Positions 24,840-34,100 of a DNA stretch of 64,000 bases are shown in pieces. How positions within the stretch are numbered: position 1 is the first letter of the stretch; every line of letters starts with the position of its first letter. The stretch comes from Streptomyces sp. STR69 (GTDB taxonomy: Bacteria; Actinomycetota; Actinomycetes; Streptomycetales; Streptomycetaceae): assembly GCF_024519455.1 (NCBI RefSeq), contig NZ_JALJRY010000007.1, positions 54,870 to 118,869 of the forward strand, read 5' to 3'. Below the pieces are notes generated by a model. That model was not told the DNA's origin. It ran no database searches and worked only from the letters and a program-made list of their open reading frames with translations. Both the position numbers and the translations under genes were made by a program.

Positions 24840-25196
24840 ATGAGCAGACCGCAGTCCGAGTTCCATCGCCCCGAGGCACCCTGGCGGCGGCCGGCCGGGG
24901 CACCCGCCGGAGTGTGGGAGCAGGAGCTGGCCGTGGACCCGGTCTCCGGGGACTCCACCGTGCTCCAGCACTACGAGCCGGGAACGGACACCAGCGCCCA
25001 GGGTGCCGTCCGGCACGACTACTTCGAGGAGGTGTACATCCTCGAAGGCGACCTCACCGACCTGCGCCTCGGCGAGACCTTCACCGCGGGCATGTACGCC
25101 TACCGCCACCCGGACATGGAACACGGGCCGTGGACGAGCACGGAGGGCGTCCGGATGCTCGTGATGAGCACGCATACCGTCGGGCACCGCCCATGA
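24840..25196 (+). CDS. ChrR-like cupin protein
   Basis: A 118-residue single cupin (VWEQELAVDPVSGDSTVLQHYEPGT, HDYFEEVYILEGDLTDLRLGETFTAGMYAYRHPDMEHGPW). The HDYFEEVYILEG motif supplies likely metal ligands. GGAGAGG precedes ATG 24840. Its stop overlaps the ATG of the following GNAT gene (ATGA), so the two are coupled. The substrate is unknown. Confidence 0.75.
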   Translation: MSRPQSEFHRPEAPWRRPAGAPAGVWEQELAVDPVSGDSTVLQHYEPGTDTSAQGAVRHDYFEEVYILEGDLTDLRLGETFTAGMYAYRHPDMEHGPWTSTEGVRMLVMSTHTVGHRP

Positions 25197-25639
25197 CCAC
25201 CGGCGTTCGCGCGGCCGTCCCCGCCGATGTACCGGCAGTGAAGGCCGTGACCGACATGGCGTACCACCACTACATCGCGCGCATCGGTGTGGTGCCGCAG
25301 CCCATGGAGGCGGACCACATGGCGGATGTGGTCGCCGGGCGGGTGTTCGTGACCGGCGACCCTGTGATCGGGCTCGTGGTGATCGAGGAGCGCGCCGATC
25401 ACCTGTTCCTCGACAGCATCGCCGTCCACCCCGACGCGCACGGCACGGGGGTGGGACGGCGGCTGCTGGACTTCGTGGACGCACGCGCGCGTGCGCTCGG
25501 GCTGCCCGAGGTCAGGCTCTACACGAACGCGCTGATGTGGGAGAACCAGCAGATCTACCCGAAGTTCGGCTACGAGGTCGTCGAGCGGCGCACGGACGGG
25601 CCGTACGACCGCATCCACTACCGGAAGCGGCTGGCCTGA
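25193..25639 (+). CDS. GNAT-family N-acetyltransferase
   Basis: A 148-residue GNAT protein: FLDSIAVHPDAHGTGVGRRLLDFVDARARALG carries the acetyl-CoA pyrophosphate loop (HGTGVGRR), and VRLYTNALMWENQQIYPKFGYEVVERR is the C-terminal strand-helix. It probably acetylates a small molecule; there is no substrate evidence. It is translationally coupled to the upstream cupin gene. Confidence 0.85.
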   Translation: MTTGVRAAVPADVPAVKAVTDMAYHHYIARIGVVPQPMEADHMADVVAGRVFVTGDPVIGLVVIEERADHLFLDSIAVHPDAHGTGVGRRLLDFVDARARALGLPEVRLYTNALMWENQQIYPKFGYEVVERRTDGPYDRIHYRKRLA

Positions 25640-25664
25640 CGGCTGGGCCTCTCGCCGACCGGGC

Positions 25665-25799
25665 TCAGCCGTCCGGCCACCAGGTGCGGGCGATGTCCTT
25701 TCGGACCTCGGGGCGCTCGGCAGGGCGCTCGTCGGCCTCGTCCCGTACCCGACGGGTGTCCGACTTCTTCAGGGGCTTCTGCACGGTTACGCGGCGCAT
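25665..25799 (-). CDS. Small basic conserved-type protein (44 aa)
   Basis: A 44-residue ORF beginning MRRVTVQKPLKKSDTRRVRD, with a textbook AGGAGG ribosome site 5 bases before its ATG and its stop just after the convergent GNAT gene. It is rich in Arg, Lys, Asp and Glu, has no Cys and ends ARTWWPDG. The ribosome site and compact placement make it more likely real than chance. I know no function; a nucleic-acid or protein-binding role would be a guess. Confidence 0.6.
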   Translation of the reverse strand: MRRVTVQKPLKKSDTRRVRDEADERPAERPEVRKDIARTWWPDG

Positions 25800-25934
25800 G
25801 GCTGCCTCCTTGTGTCCACCCGGGTTCGTGTTCTCACGAGGTAGACCGTTCCCGGGAGGGTGACTCATCGAAGCGGGTCTGTCTGTGGTGGCTGTCACGA
25901 TCGGACTGTCAGTGGCGGGTGTCACGCTGGGCGC

Positions 25935-26534
25935 ATGAGTGAACTTGAAGCGAACGTGGACTGGGACGCGGAGGCCTCGACCTTCGACGAAGAGCCTGAT
26001 CACGGCCTGCGCGACCCGAAGGTCCGGCGGGCCTGGGCGGACCGGCTGCGCGGCTGGCTGCCCGCCGGCGCGGCCGATGTCCTCGACCTCGGCTGCGGCA
26101 CCGGCAGCCTGTCGCTCCTCGCGGCCGAGCAGGGACACCGTGTCACCGGCGTCGACCTCTCCCCGGCGATGGTGGACCTCGCCCGAGCGAAGCTGGCCGG
26201 CCGTGACGCGGTGTTCCTGATCGGTGACGCCGCAGCACCTCCGGTGGGTGAGCAGCGCTACGACGTCGTCCTCGTCCGGCATGTGCTGTGGGCGCTGCCC
26301 GACACCGCCCGGGTTCTGCGGCACTGGCGCGGGCTGCTGCGCCCCGGCGGGCGGCTGGTGCTGATCGAGGGCCGCTGGGGGACGGTGAGCCCGGCCGGCA
26401 TACCCGCCGACCGTCTCACCGAGCTCCTGGCGCCCGTCGCCGAGCACGTGCGCGTGGAGCGGCTGTCGGACGACCCGCTGCTGTGGGGGAAGCCGGTGAC
26501 CGACGAGCGGTACGCGGTGGTCGCCACGGGGTGA
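25935..26534 (+). CDS. Class I SAM-dependent methyltransferase
   Basis: A 199-residue methyltransferase with motif I VLDLGCGTGSLSLLAAE, the acidic loop TGVDLSP, motif II-like YDVVLVRHVLWALPD and RPGGRLVLIEGRW. It is of the small-molecule (Methyltransf_11/25) type with no target-specific domain. ATG 25935 is chosen over the longer frame because the N-terminus MSELEANVDWDAEASTFDEEPDHGL matches the family opening. The 3' end is 7 bases from the convergent DUF402 gene. Confidence 0.85.
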   Translation: MSELEANVDWDAEASTFDEEPDHGLRDPKVRRAWADRLRGWLPAGAADVLDLGCGTGSLSLLAAEQGHRVTGVDLSPAMVDLARAKLAGRDAVFLIGDAAAPPVGEQRYDVVLVRHVLWALPDTARVLRHWRGLLRPGGRLVLIEGRWGTVSPAGIPADRLTELLAPVAEHVRVERLSDDPLLWGKPVTDERYAVVATG

Positions 26535-26541
26535 GCGGGCC

Positions 26542-27042
26542 TCACCGCAGCAGCGCGGCGAACCCGCCCGCACGGGCCAGCCCCTCCAACTCGTCGAGCG
26601 CCGCCACGGCCGCCGCCGCGGCCACGGGGTCCGAGGCGGCCAGCCCACTCGCCTCGAACTCGTCCTCGTCCAGCCGACGCACGTCCCTGCCGTCGGCGGA
26701 CAGCCACAGGTCCAGATCGAGGTCTTCTACGACGAGTTCGGCGCCGGAGCGCGTCGCGGGCCGGGTGATGTCGCAGTACCAGCCCTTCAACTTCCCTCCG
26801 CCGTCCCGGACTTCCTTCACCGCGTACCAGCGGTCCCGCCAGTAGTACTCGGTGAACACGTCACCGCGCTCGAAGCGCACGAAGCCGAAGTCGCGGACGC
26901 CGTCACCCGCCCATGGGGCACGGACGGCGAGGCGGGTGCCGTCGTCGAAGAGCAGCTCCGCCGCGTAACGGATCTTCGTACGGCCCGCCTTGACGAGGAC
27001 GACGTCCAACTGACGAGCGGAATCAGGCAAGTTCACGGACAT
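26542..27042 (-). CDS. DUF402 domain protein
   Basis: A 166-residue protein with DUF402 features (VRAPWAGDGVRDFGFVRFERGDVFTEYYWRDRWYAVKEV, GWYCDITRPA, DLDLDLWLSADG). The family includes nucleoside phosphatase-like or FomD-like metal-dependent hydrolases; the Tyr/Trp and Asp clusters for metal binding are present. ATG 27042 lies inside the end of the upstream GNAT gene, a 20-base overlap, so the pair is co-transcribed. Confidence 0.8.
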   Translation of the reverse strand: MSVNLPDSARQLDVVLVKAGRTKIRYAAELLFDDGTRLAVRAPWAGDGVRDFGFVRFERGDVFTEYYWRDRWYAVKEVRDGGGKLKGWYCDITRPATRSGAELVVEDLDLDLWLSADGRDVRRLDEDEFEASGLAASDPVAAAAAVAALDELEGLARAGGFAALLR

Positions 27043-27952
27043 ACCGCACCTCCGTAGCGCAGGTCTCATAGCCGAACCACTTGTTGATCGCGAGCATCGG
27101 CCCGTTGCCGGCGTCGTTGCCGGTGAACGCCTCCGTGAATCCGGCGGCGCGGGCGCGGTGCAGGGAGTCGTTCTTGGCGTGCTTGGCGAGGCCCCGGCCG
27201 CGGTGGGCGCGGGCGGTGCCGGTCATGACGGTGCCGTAGCGGAAGCCGCCGTCCGTGCGGGCGGCGCTGAAGGCCGCCGGACGTCCGTCGACGAGGGCGA
27301 CGGACGTCAACTCCGGGCTGAAGAGGGGGTTTCGCCAGGTCTCGTCCAGCCAGGCCTCGTAGTCGGTGAACTCGGTGTCGATGTCGCTGGGTTCGTCCAG
27401 CGTCGCCTCCGCGTCCAGCTCGAACAGCGGGCGCGGGTCGTCGCCGAAGTCCGAGCCCGGGCGGATCTCGACGCCCGGTGGGAGGTCCTGGAGCGGGGGC
27501 AGGGCGCCGTGCGCCAGGTCAAGCCGGAGGAAGTGCGCGGAGCGGCTCGCCCTGTAGCCGAACCGCTCGGCGAAGGCGCGGTTGTCCGGCGCGTCCAGGA
27601 CCCAGGCGTAGAGCCTGACCGCGTCCTGGGCGGCCAGGTGCTCCTCGGCGGCGCGGACGAGGAGTGCGCCCGCGCCCCGGCGCGTCCGCCCGGGGTGCAC
27701 ATACACGTTGACGAAGCCCTGGCCGGGCTCCGGGCTCTCGTTGGCGATGCCCACCTGTGCCGTGCCGATGATCTCGCCGTCCTCCTCCGCGACCAGCCTG
27801 CGCAGCCGGGCCTCCGGGTGCGCGTGGGCGATGTCGAAGGCGACGGACTCCGGAGTGAACAGCATGTAGGGGAGCGCGAGGCGGCGGACCTGGACGAAGC
27901 CGTCCAGGTCGGCTCGGACGTCGGGGTTCAGGTCGCGCGCGATCACCGTCAT
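27023..27952 (-). CDS. Tandem-GNAT N-acetyltransferase
   Basis: A 309-residue protein with two GNAT folds. The N-terminal one has VNVYVHPGRTRRGAGALLVRAAEEHL. The C-terminal one has GTVMTGTARAHRGRGLAKHAKNDSLHRARAAGF and NKWFGYE. Both retain the acetyl-CoA loop pattern (RRGAG, HRGRG). Tandem GNATs of this type include mycothiol synthase-like enzymes, but this one lacks evidence for that role. It is divergent from the GntR gene and overlaps DUF402. Confidence 0.8.
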   Translation of the reverse strand: MTVIARDLNPDVRADLDGFVQVRRLALPYMLFTPESVAFDIAHAHPEARLRRLVAEEDGEIIGTAQVGIANESPEPGQGFVNVYVHPGRTRRGAGALLVRAAEEHLAAQDAVRLYAWVLDAPDNRAFAERFGYRASRSAHFLRLDLAHGALPPLQDLPPGVEIRPGSDFGDDPRPLFELDAEATLDEPSDIDTEFTDYEAWLDETWRNPLFSPELTSVALVDGRPAAFSAARTDGGFRYGTVMTGTARAHRGRGLAKHAKNDSLHRARAAGFTEAFTGNDAGNGPMLAINKWFGYETCATEVRYVRELA

Positions 27953-28023
27953 GGAGTCGCACGCTACGGCGGAGCCGCGCCGGAGTGCCTCTCATTTTCC
28001 GGTGGGTGCGGGACAATCGGGCC

Positions 28024-28392
28024 GTGACCTTGAAGATCCACATCGATGACAGTGCCGCGCCCTACGAGCAGATCCGCGCCCAGATCTCGGAGCAGGCCCG
28101 GTCCGGAGCGCTGCCGGTCGGCCACCGGCTGCCCACGGTACGGGGACTGGCCGAGTCGCTCGGCCTCGCCGCCAACACCGTCGCCAAGGCGTACCGGGCC
28201 CTGGAGACGGACGGCGTGATCGAGACGCGGGGCCGCAACGGAACGCTGATCGCTGCCGCGGGCTCGGCGGCGGAGCGGGAAGCGGCGCTGGCCGCGCAGG
28301 CCTATGCGGAGAAGGTCCGGCGGCTGGGGCTCACGCGGGAGGACGCGGCGGCGGCGGTACGGGATGCCCTGCGGGCGGCTTACGGGGCTTAG
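28024..28392 (+). CDS. GntR-family regulator, YtrA subfamily
   Basis: A 122-residue regulator with only the winged-helix domain and a short C-terminal helical tail, typical of the YtrA group: IDDSAAPYEQIRAQISEQARSGALPVGHRLPTVRGLAESLGLAANTVAKAYRALETDGVIETRGRNGT. YtrA regulators often control an adjacent ABC transporter; none is adjacent here. GTG 28024 is chosen because VTLKIHIDDSAAPYEQ is the usual start. In S. coelicolor I recall a similarly placed YtrA-type gene (SCO1728). Confidence 0.88.
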   Translation: MTLKIHIDDSAAPYEQIRAQISEQARSGALPVGHRLPTVRGLAESLGLAANTVAKAYRALETDGVIETRGRNGTLIAAAGSAAEREAALAAQAYAEKVRRLGLTREDAAAAVRDALRAAYGA

Positions 28393-28407
28393 CCGCGACG
28401 GGTGTTG

Positions 28408-29502
28408 TCACAGATACAACCCCGCGTCCGCCCCCTCCCGTTGGTCCGGTACCGAGGTCGGCTGGGTGCCCCGGCGCAGTGCGTACAGTTCCGCGAGGGT
28501 CGCGCCCTCGCGGCCGATGCCCTCCTCCGTGCCGAGCCAGCCGATCGCCTCGCGGCGGGTGAGCGCGCCCACCTCGATACGGGCCAGACAGCGGCCGGGG
28601 CGGACGACCGCGGGGTGCAGGCGCTCCAGGTCCTCGTTGGTGGTGACGCCCACCAGGACGTTGCGGCCCTGGCCGAGGAGGCCGTCCGTCAGGTTCAGGA
28701 GGCGGGAGAGGGCCTGGCCCGCCGTGTGCTTGGCCTCGCCGCGGATCAACTCGTCGCAGTCCTCCAGGAGAAGGAGCCGCCAACGGCCCTTGCCCGTCGT
28801 GTCGTCCTCGCCGATCGCGATGTCCATCAGATAGCCGACGTCGCTGAACAGCCGCTCCGGGTCCAGCACACAGTCCACCTGGCACCAGTCCCGCCAGGAA
28901 CGCGCCAGCGTGCGCAGTGCCGAGGTCTTGCCGGTGCCCGGCGGGCCGTGCAGCAACAGCAGCCGGCCCGCGATGTCCTCCGGCGTCGTCTTCATCAGGG
29001 TGTCCATGGCGTCGGCCACCGGACCCGTGTAGTTGGGGCGCACCTCGTCCCACGTACCGGCCGAGATCTGCCGGGTCGTCCGGTGCGGGCCGCGCCTGGG
29101 GGAGACGTACCAGAACCCCATCGTCACGTTCTCCGGCTGCGGTTCGGGCTCGTCCGCCGCGCCGTCGGTCGCCTGGCCGAGGACCTTCTCGGCGAGCTCC
29201 TCGCTGGTCGCGGTGACCGTGATGTCGGCGCCCCGGTTCCAGCGGGAGATCAGCAGCGTCCAGCCGTCGCCCTCGGCGAGTGTCGCGCTGCGGTCGTCGT
29301 CGCGGGCGGCGCGCAGCACGCGGGCGCCCGGCGGGAGCAGGGTCGCCCCGGACCGTACGCGGTCGATGTTCGCCGCGTGCGAGTACGGCTGCTCGCCCGT
29401 CGCGAAGCGGCCGAGGAACAGCGCGTCGACGACATCGGACGGGGAGTCGGAGTCGTCGACGTTGAGCCGGATCGGCAGCGCGTCGTGCGGGTTAGCGGAC
29501 AT
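28408..29502 (-). CDS. DUF5925 AAA-family ATPase
   Basis: A 364-residue protein. An N-terminal DUF5925-like region of about 120 residues (DSPSDVVDALFLGRFATGEQPYSHAANIDRVR) is followed by an AAA ATPase with Walker A GPPGTGKTS, Walker B RLLLLEDCDE, sensor-1 region LVGVTTNEDLERLHPAV and an arginine finger candidate RPGRC. It would be a cytosolic remodelling ATPase with unknown client. ATG 29502 has only a weak ribosome site. It is divergent from the GH39-like gene. Confidence 0.8.
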   Translation of the reverse strand: MSANPHDALPIRLNVDDSDSPSDVVDALFLGRFATGEQPYSHAANIDRVRSGATLLPPGARVLRAARDDDRSATLAEGDGWTLLISRWNRGADITVTATSEELAEKVLGQATDGAADEPEPQPENVTMGFWYVSPRRGPHRTTRQISAGTWDEVRPNYTGPVADAMDTLMKTTPEDIAGRLLLLHGPPGTGKTSALRTLARSWRDWCQVDCVLDPERLFSDVGYLMDIAIGEDDTTGKGRWRLLLLEDCDELIRGEAKHTAGQALSRLLNLTDGLLGQGRNVLVGVTTNEDLERLHPAVVRPGRCLARIEVGALTRREAIGWLGTEEGIGREGATLAELYALRRGTQPTSVPDQREGADAGLYL

Positions 29503-29690
29503 GGGGCCATGATCCGGCACGCGGACGCCGTGTGCACCCGCTTTCCGCAGTGCGCCCGCAGGGCCTGTCTCTGCCCGGTCCATCCGATGTGTCCGTTCCG
29601 TGTCCGCCATGTATCCCCTCGGTCCTGTTACAAGCCTGTGCATGTGGAGCCCTGCCCCACCATGGGGCACCGACGTTACTGTTGCCCTTG

Positions 29691-31106
29691 ATGGGACGTC
29701 ATGGGTGGAATTCGGGGGCACGACGGTGGCGCCTCACCGCGCTGCTCGGCGTGGGTGTGGCCGCACTGGCTCTGATCGTGACCCTGATCAACACGCTTCC
29801 CGGCGGCGGAAGCACCGCGGGCACCTCGCGCGACGGCGACAAGGTGCACGGCACCCCGGCGAGCCCGCCCGACGAGGACCGGCCGGAGGTCGGCTGGGGC
29901 TTCACCCACACCCAGTACAGCGCCGACGAGGGCAGCGACACCGCGACCGAGCGCGTCGAGGGACTGCTCGCGAAGTCCCAACTGCCGCAGGACCAGGCCA
30001 TCATGGGCTGGGGCGCCGACAACCCCGAGCCGGTGAAGGGGCGTTACGACTTCGGCGCCCTCGACCGCCGTATCGACTTCGTCCGCAAGTCGGGCGGCAC
30101 CCCGGTGATCACGCTGTGCTGCTCCCCGGACTGGATGAAGGGCGGCAAGTCGGGCGTCGACAACACCAATTGGAGCCAGGCGTCGCTGGAGACGGCCCCG
30201 CAGCCGGACCACTACGCGGACTTCGCCGCGCTCGCCGCGACCGTCGCCAAGCGGTACCCGGACGTCACCCACTTCATCGTGTGGAACGAGTTCAAGGGCT
30301 TCTGGAACAACGCCGAACAGCGCTGGGACTACGAGGGTTACACCCAGCTCTACAACCTGGTCTACAAGGCGCTGAAGAAGGTCAACCCGAAGATCATGGT
30401 CGGCGGTCCCTATCTGGTGATGGACAGCGTCGACCCGCGCGACTCGGACGCCTCCAGCACCTTCAAGGGCAGTTGGGGCGCGATGGACCAGCGGATCATC
30501 GACGCCTTCGACTACTGGAACAAGAACAAGGTCGGCGCCGACTTCGTGGTCGTCGACGGCTCCAGCTACACCAACGACGACGAGCTGCTGCCCAACGAGT
30601 TCGGGGCCACCGACAAGCTCACCGCGGTGAGCGAGTGGGTACGGCAGCAGACGCACGACCTGCCCCTGTGGTGGGCCGAGTACTACGTCGAGCCCGCCGA
30701 CGGCAACGACGACCGCAAAGGCTGGTCCGAGACCCACCGCGTCGCTGTCCAGGCCGCCGGCATGATCGCCATGGCCAAGGGCGGCGCCACCTCCGGCTTC
30801 TACTGGAACCCGGAGGACGAGAAGGGCACGAACTGCGCGGGCTGTCTGTGGACCCCGACCGACAGTTCCGACGGCGGGAAGCAACTGCCCATGTACGACC
30901 TGGTCTCCCGCTTCGACGCCGCCTTCGGGCCCGGTACGAAGTTGGAGACCGTGTCGGTCGCCGCGGACGACGTGCCCAACGTCAAGGTCCTCGCCACCGA
31001 CAAGGCGGTCCTGGTCGTGAACACCCTGGACCGGCAGATCAGCGCGAAGGTCGACGGCCAGGAGTTCGAGATGGCGGCCTATGGGGTCAAGTGGCTTACT
31101 CGATAA
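29691..31106 (+). CDS. Membrane-anchored GH39-like glycoside hydrolase
   Basis: A 471-residue protein with an uncleaved or signal-type TM (LTALLGVGVAALALIVTLINTL, about residues 16-37), a Ser/Gly linker, then a clan-A TIM barrel. The acid/base Glu is in FIVWNEFKGFWNN and the nucleophile Glu in LPLWWAEYYVEP, the pattern of GH39 beta-xylosidases and of PslG. Substrate cannot be read. It faces a polysaccharide synthesis operon, and Psl-type clusters encode a GH39 hydrolase, so it may trim the polymer made next door. ATG 29691 has a weak ribosome site. The last codons form the right-hand end of a palindromic terminator. Confidence 0.75.
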   Translation: MGRHGWNSGARRWRLTALLGVGVAALALIVTLINTLPGGGSTAGTSRDGDKVHGTPASPPDEDRPEVGWGFTHTQYSADEGSDTATERVEGLLAKSQLPQDQAIMGWGADNPEPVKGRYDFGALDRRIDFVRKSGGTPVITLCCSPDWMKGGKSGVDNTNWSQASLETAPQPDHYADFAALAATVAKRYPDVTHFIVWNEFKGFWNNAEQRWDYEGYTQLYNLVYKALKKVNPKIMVGGPYLVMDSVDPRDSDASSTFKGSWGAMDQRIIDAFDYWNKNKVGADFVVVDGSSYTNDDELLPNEFGATDKLTAVSEWVRQQTHDLPLWWAEYYVEPADGNDDRKGWSETHRVAVQAAGMIAMAKGGATSGFYWNPEDEKGTNCAGCLWTPTDSSDGGKQLPMYDLVSRFDAAFGPGTKLETVSVAADDVPNVKVLATDKAVLVVNTLDRQISAKVDGQEFEMAAYGVKWLTR

Positions 31107-31119
31107 GCCACTTGACCCC
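31083..31119. terminator. Perfect 16-bp terminator overlapping the GH39-like C-terminus
   Basis: Arms 31083-31098 and 31104-31119 with loop CTCGA are perfectly complementary. The stem contains the last codons and stop of the GH39-like gene and ends 11 bases before the stop of the convergent gene, so it serves both strands. Confidence 0.85.
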
Positions 31120-31130
31120 GTAAGGCGCTG

Positions 31131-34100
31131 CTACTTCATCGTCAGGAACCGTTGCACCAGCGAGGCCAGCAGCACCGCCAGCAGGGGCAGTGAGAACCAG
31201 AAACTGCTCTGCAGCCACCGCAGTTGACGCACACTCGGCCGCACCGCGACCCGGACGACCTCGCGGGCCGTCAGCATCAGGATCAGCGCGAGGGCGGCGA
31301 GCGCGCCCACCACCGACCACGGCGTCCAGGTGATCTGCGGTCCGATCGGCCCGGGATCGGGCTTCGGGACCGCACCGGCCGGCTGCTTGCGCAGCGCGTA
31401 CATGGTCACGTCTTCGTTGACGAGGACCTTCTTCAACTCCTGCCGGTTGTCCAGGTTCTGGATGAGCCGGGACTCCCAGGTCGCCGAGTAGCCCGCGTCC
31501 AGTTGCAGCGAGACGACCTGGCTCTTGTTGAGCATCAGATACGAGTTCGGGCCCGCGTCCTTGAGCGCCTTGACCAGACCGGACACCAGCACCGGGTCCG
31601 AAGGGGCAAGCGTGGGAACGTAGTTGACCCGCTCCATGTCCTTCGCGCCCCACGGCATCGCCGGCGTCACGTCGTTGACCGTGTCGTTGGTCAGCCACAG
31701 CAGCCGTACGGTCGGTTTGTCGTGGGCGTACACGTAGTTCATGGCGGCGACCTCGCCGGGCCGCACCCGCTCGAAGCCCTCGTTGCCCCAACGGGCCACC
31801 AGGAAGCCGCCCATGAGCACCAGGCCCGCCAGCAGTGCGGCCAGCGGGGCGAGGCTCATCCGGTCCTTCTCGCGCTCCTTGGTGGTGACGCCGGTGCGCG
31901 GGAAGAGCGCGAGGCCCGCGAGCAGGGCCGCGCCGGGCACCGCGAACATGAAGACCCGCAGCGCCATTTCGCCGCCGTAGGACTGCATGCCGAAGCCCAG
32001 GAACGGGACGAAGGTGAGGACGAGGAGGGAGCGTTCGCGGTACTTGTGGTCGCGGCGGCGCCACCAGCCCCAGCAGGCGAAGGCCATCACGCCGCCGGCC
32101 AGCAGGACGCGGGTGTAGAGGACCAGCTTGTGGGTCGAACTGCCGCCCTGGATACGGCCGGAGACGGAGGTCGAGACATTGCTGCCGACCCCGCCGACCC
32201 CGCCGAAGAGGTCGTTGAAGTGTCCGGACCAGTACGGCTCGGCCATGAATCCGATCCACACCGCGACCAGCACCGCGAACAGGATGGGCAGACCGCGCAG
32301 TTCGGAGCGGCCGATCAGGACGAGGACCGTGAGGACGCCCAGCATCACGAACGGGGTGAGCTGGTGGGCCGGGACACTCGCCGCGAACAGACCGATCAAC
32401 ACCAGGAGCAGGACGGCCTGTTGACGCCGGTCGGTCGGTTCGACCTCCGCCTCGCCGGGCCGCGTCTTCGTCCACAGCACTCCCGGCGCCCGGAACCAGA
32501 CCAGGAGGATCGCCACGAAGGCCAGATAGAGCAGGAAGGTGAAGCCCTGCGGGGAGAAGTAGTCCTGGCCGACCCAGCCGCTGAGCACGAAGATCCAGAC
32601 GCCGGTCCACTTCGCCCGCCAGCTCGCCCGCAGGGAACGCACGAGGAGGAACATCGGTGCCAGATAGGCGAGTTGGATGGCGGTGGGCCACCAGCGGATG
32701 ACCTCGGTCCAGTCGGTGATCCCGCAGGCCCTGCCGATGAACGCCGCCGCCGCGAAGAAGCCCGGCCAGCTCCAGCGGGCGTCCAGGTCGGGTACGGCCG
32801 ACCCGGTGCGGTCGATGTAGTCGATGAACCCGAGGTGCTGCCAGGCCGTCGGGAAGCGCGGCTCGGGCTCGATCACCGCAGGCAGCGCGTGCAGCGAGAT
32901 CACCGTCGCGAGCAACGTGATCAGCAGCAGCGCCTTGTGCTCGCGGCCCAGCCACAGCAGCGACGCGAACACCGCGACCAGCAGCGCGGCGCCGACCAGC
33001 GTGGGCAGCGGCAGCACCGAGATCAGGCCGAGCCCGCCCATACGGTCGAGGTCGGACTCGCCGAGCCGCAGCGCGGGCACCCAGTACAGGAGCAGCGCGG
33101 CGGCCAGCAGACAGCCGAGGACGACACCGGGACGGCTGGGCACCAGGCGTTCGCGCAGCGACAACGGCCGTGCGGGCGGCGGCACTTCGGCCTCCCGGGA
33201 CTCCGTCTCCCGCGCTTCCGCCGCTACGAGCGCCGCCTCCGGTACGACCACCCGGTCGGAGCCGTTGGCGGGTCCGAACGGCGCGTCCACCTCGGGCTCC
33301 GCGACCGGGCTCACCGACGACTCCGAGCCGGGCTCCCGCTCTTCCACCGGTAACCCCACGACCTCGGACCGCTTGATGCCGAGCGCCCAGGTCGGCCGCT
33401 GCTCGCCGGACACGATGGGCGTGCCGGCGGGCGGGGTGCCGGGACCCGGGCGTACGTCGGGCCGGCGTTCCAGGTGGTCGAAGTCCACGTGGATACCGAG
33501 CGCGAGGGTGTCGGAGTCGAGCGCCCAGGCCGGGCCGCGACGGCGGGTGGCGGCCGGAACCTCGCGGGCCCCCAGGTCGGCGAGGTCGCCGTCCGGTGCC
33601 GCGTCCTCGGGGAGTTCCGCGGGCGCCGCCCTGAGCGTCCTGAAGAGTTTGGGCGCGGCGATCGTCACGATCACCGCGAGGCTGGAGATCTCGGCGACGC
33701 CCGCGCCGGTCAGGCCCATACGGGGGAGCAGCAGCAGCGTCAGACCGAGCACCAGGACGCACAACAGGCCCTGCAGCCAGGCGAGTCCACCGGTACGGCT
33801 CCGCGCGCGCAGCACCGCGAAGTACGTCTCCATGACGACCCGCAGCAGCGCGCCCACCGCGAACCAGCGCAGCAGCGGGGTCGCTGCGTCCGCGTAGCCC
33901 GCGCCGAACACGCCCAGGATGTACGGCGCCCCGATGAACAGCAGCCCGCAGATCGGCAGCATGATCCGGGCCATGCGCTTGAGCGCGGCCCGGGTGTTGG
34001 CGGCGATGCGCGCCGGGTCGTGGGAGCCCTCGACGGTCAGCGAGGCACCCATGTTGATGGCGAGCAGGTTGACCGTGCCGCCTATCGTCGTGGTGATGTA

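Noticed and set aside
31224..33353. Plus-strand 709-codon frame inside the flippase fusion
   Set aside because: Antisense shadow rich in Arg, Gln and His; TM-rich minus frame is the coding one.
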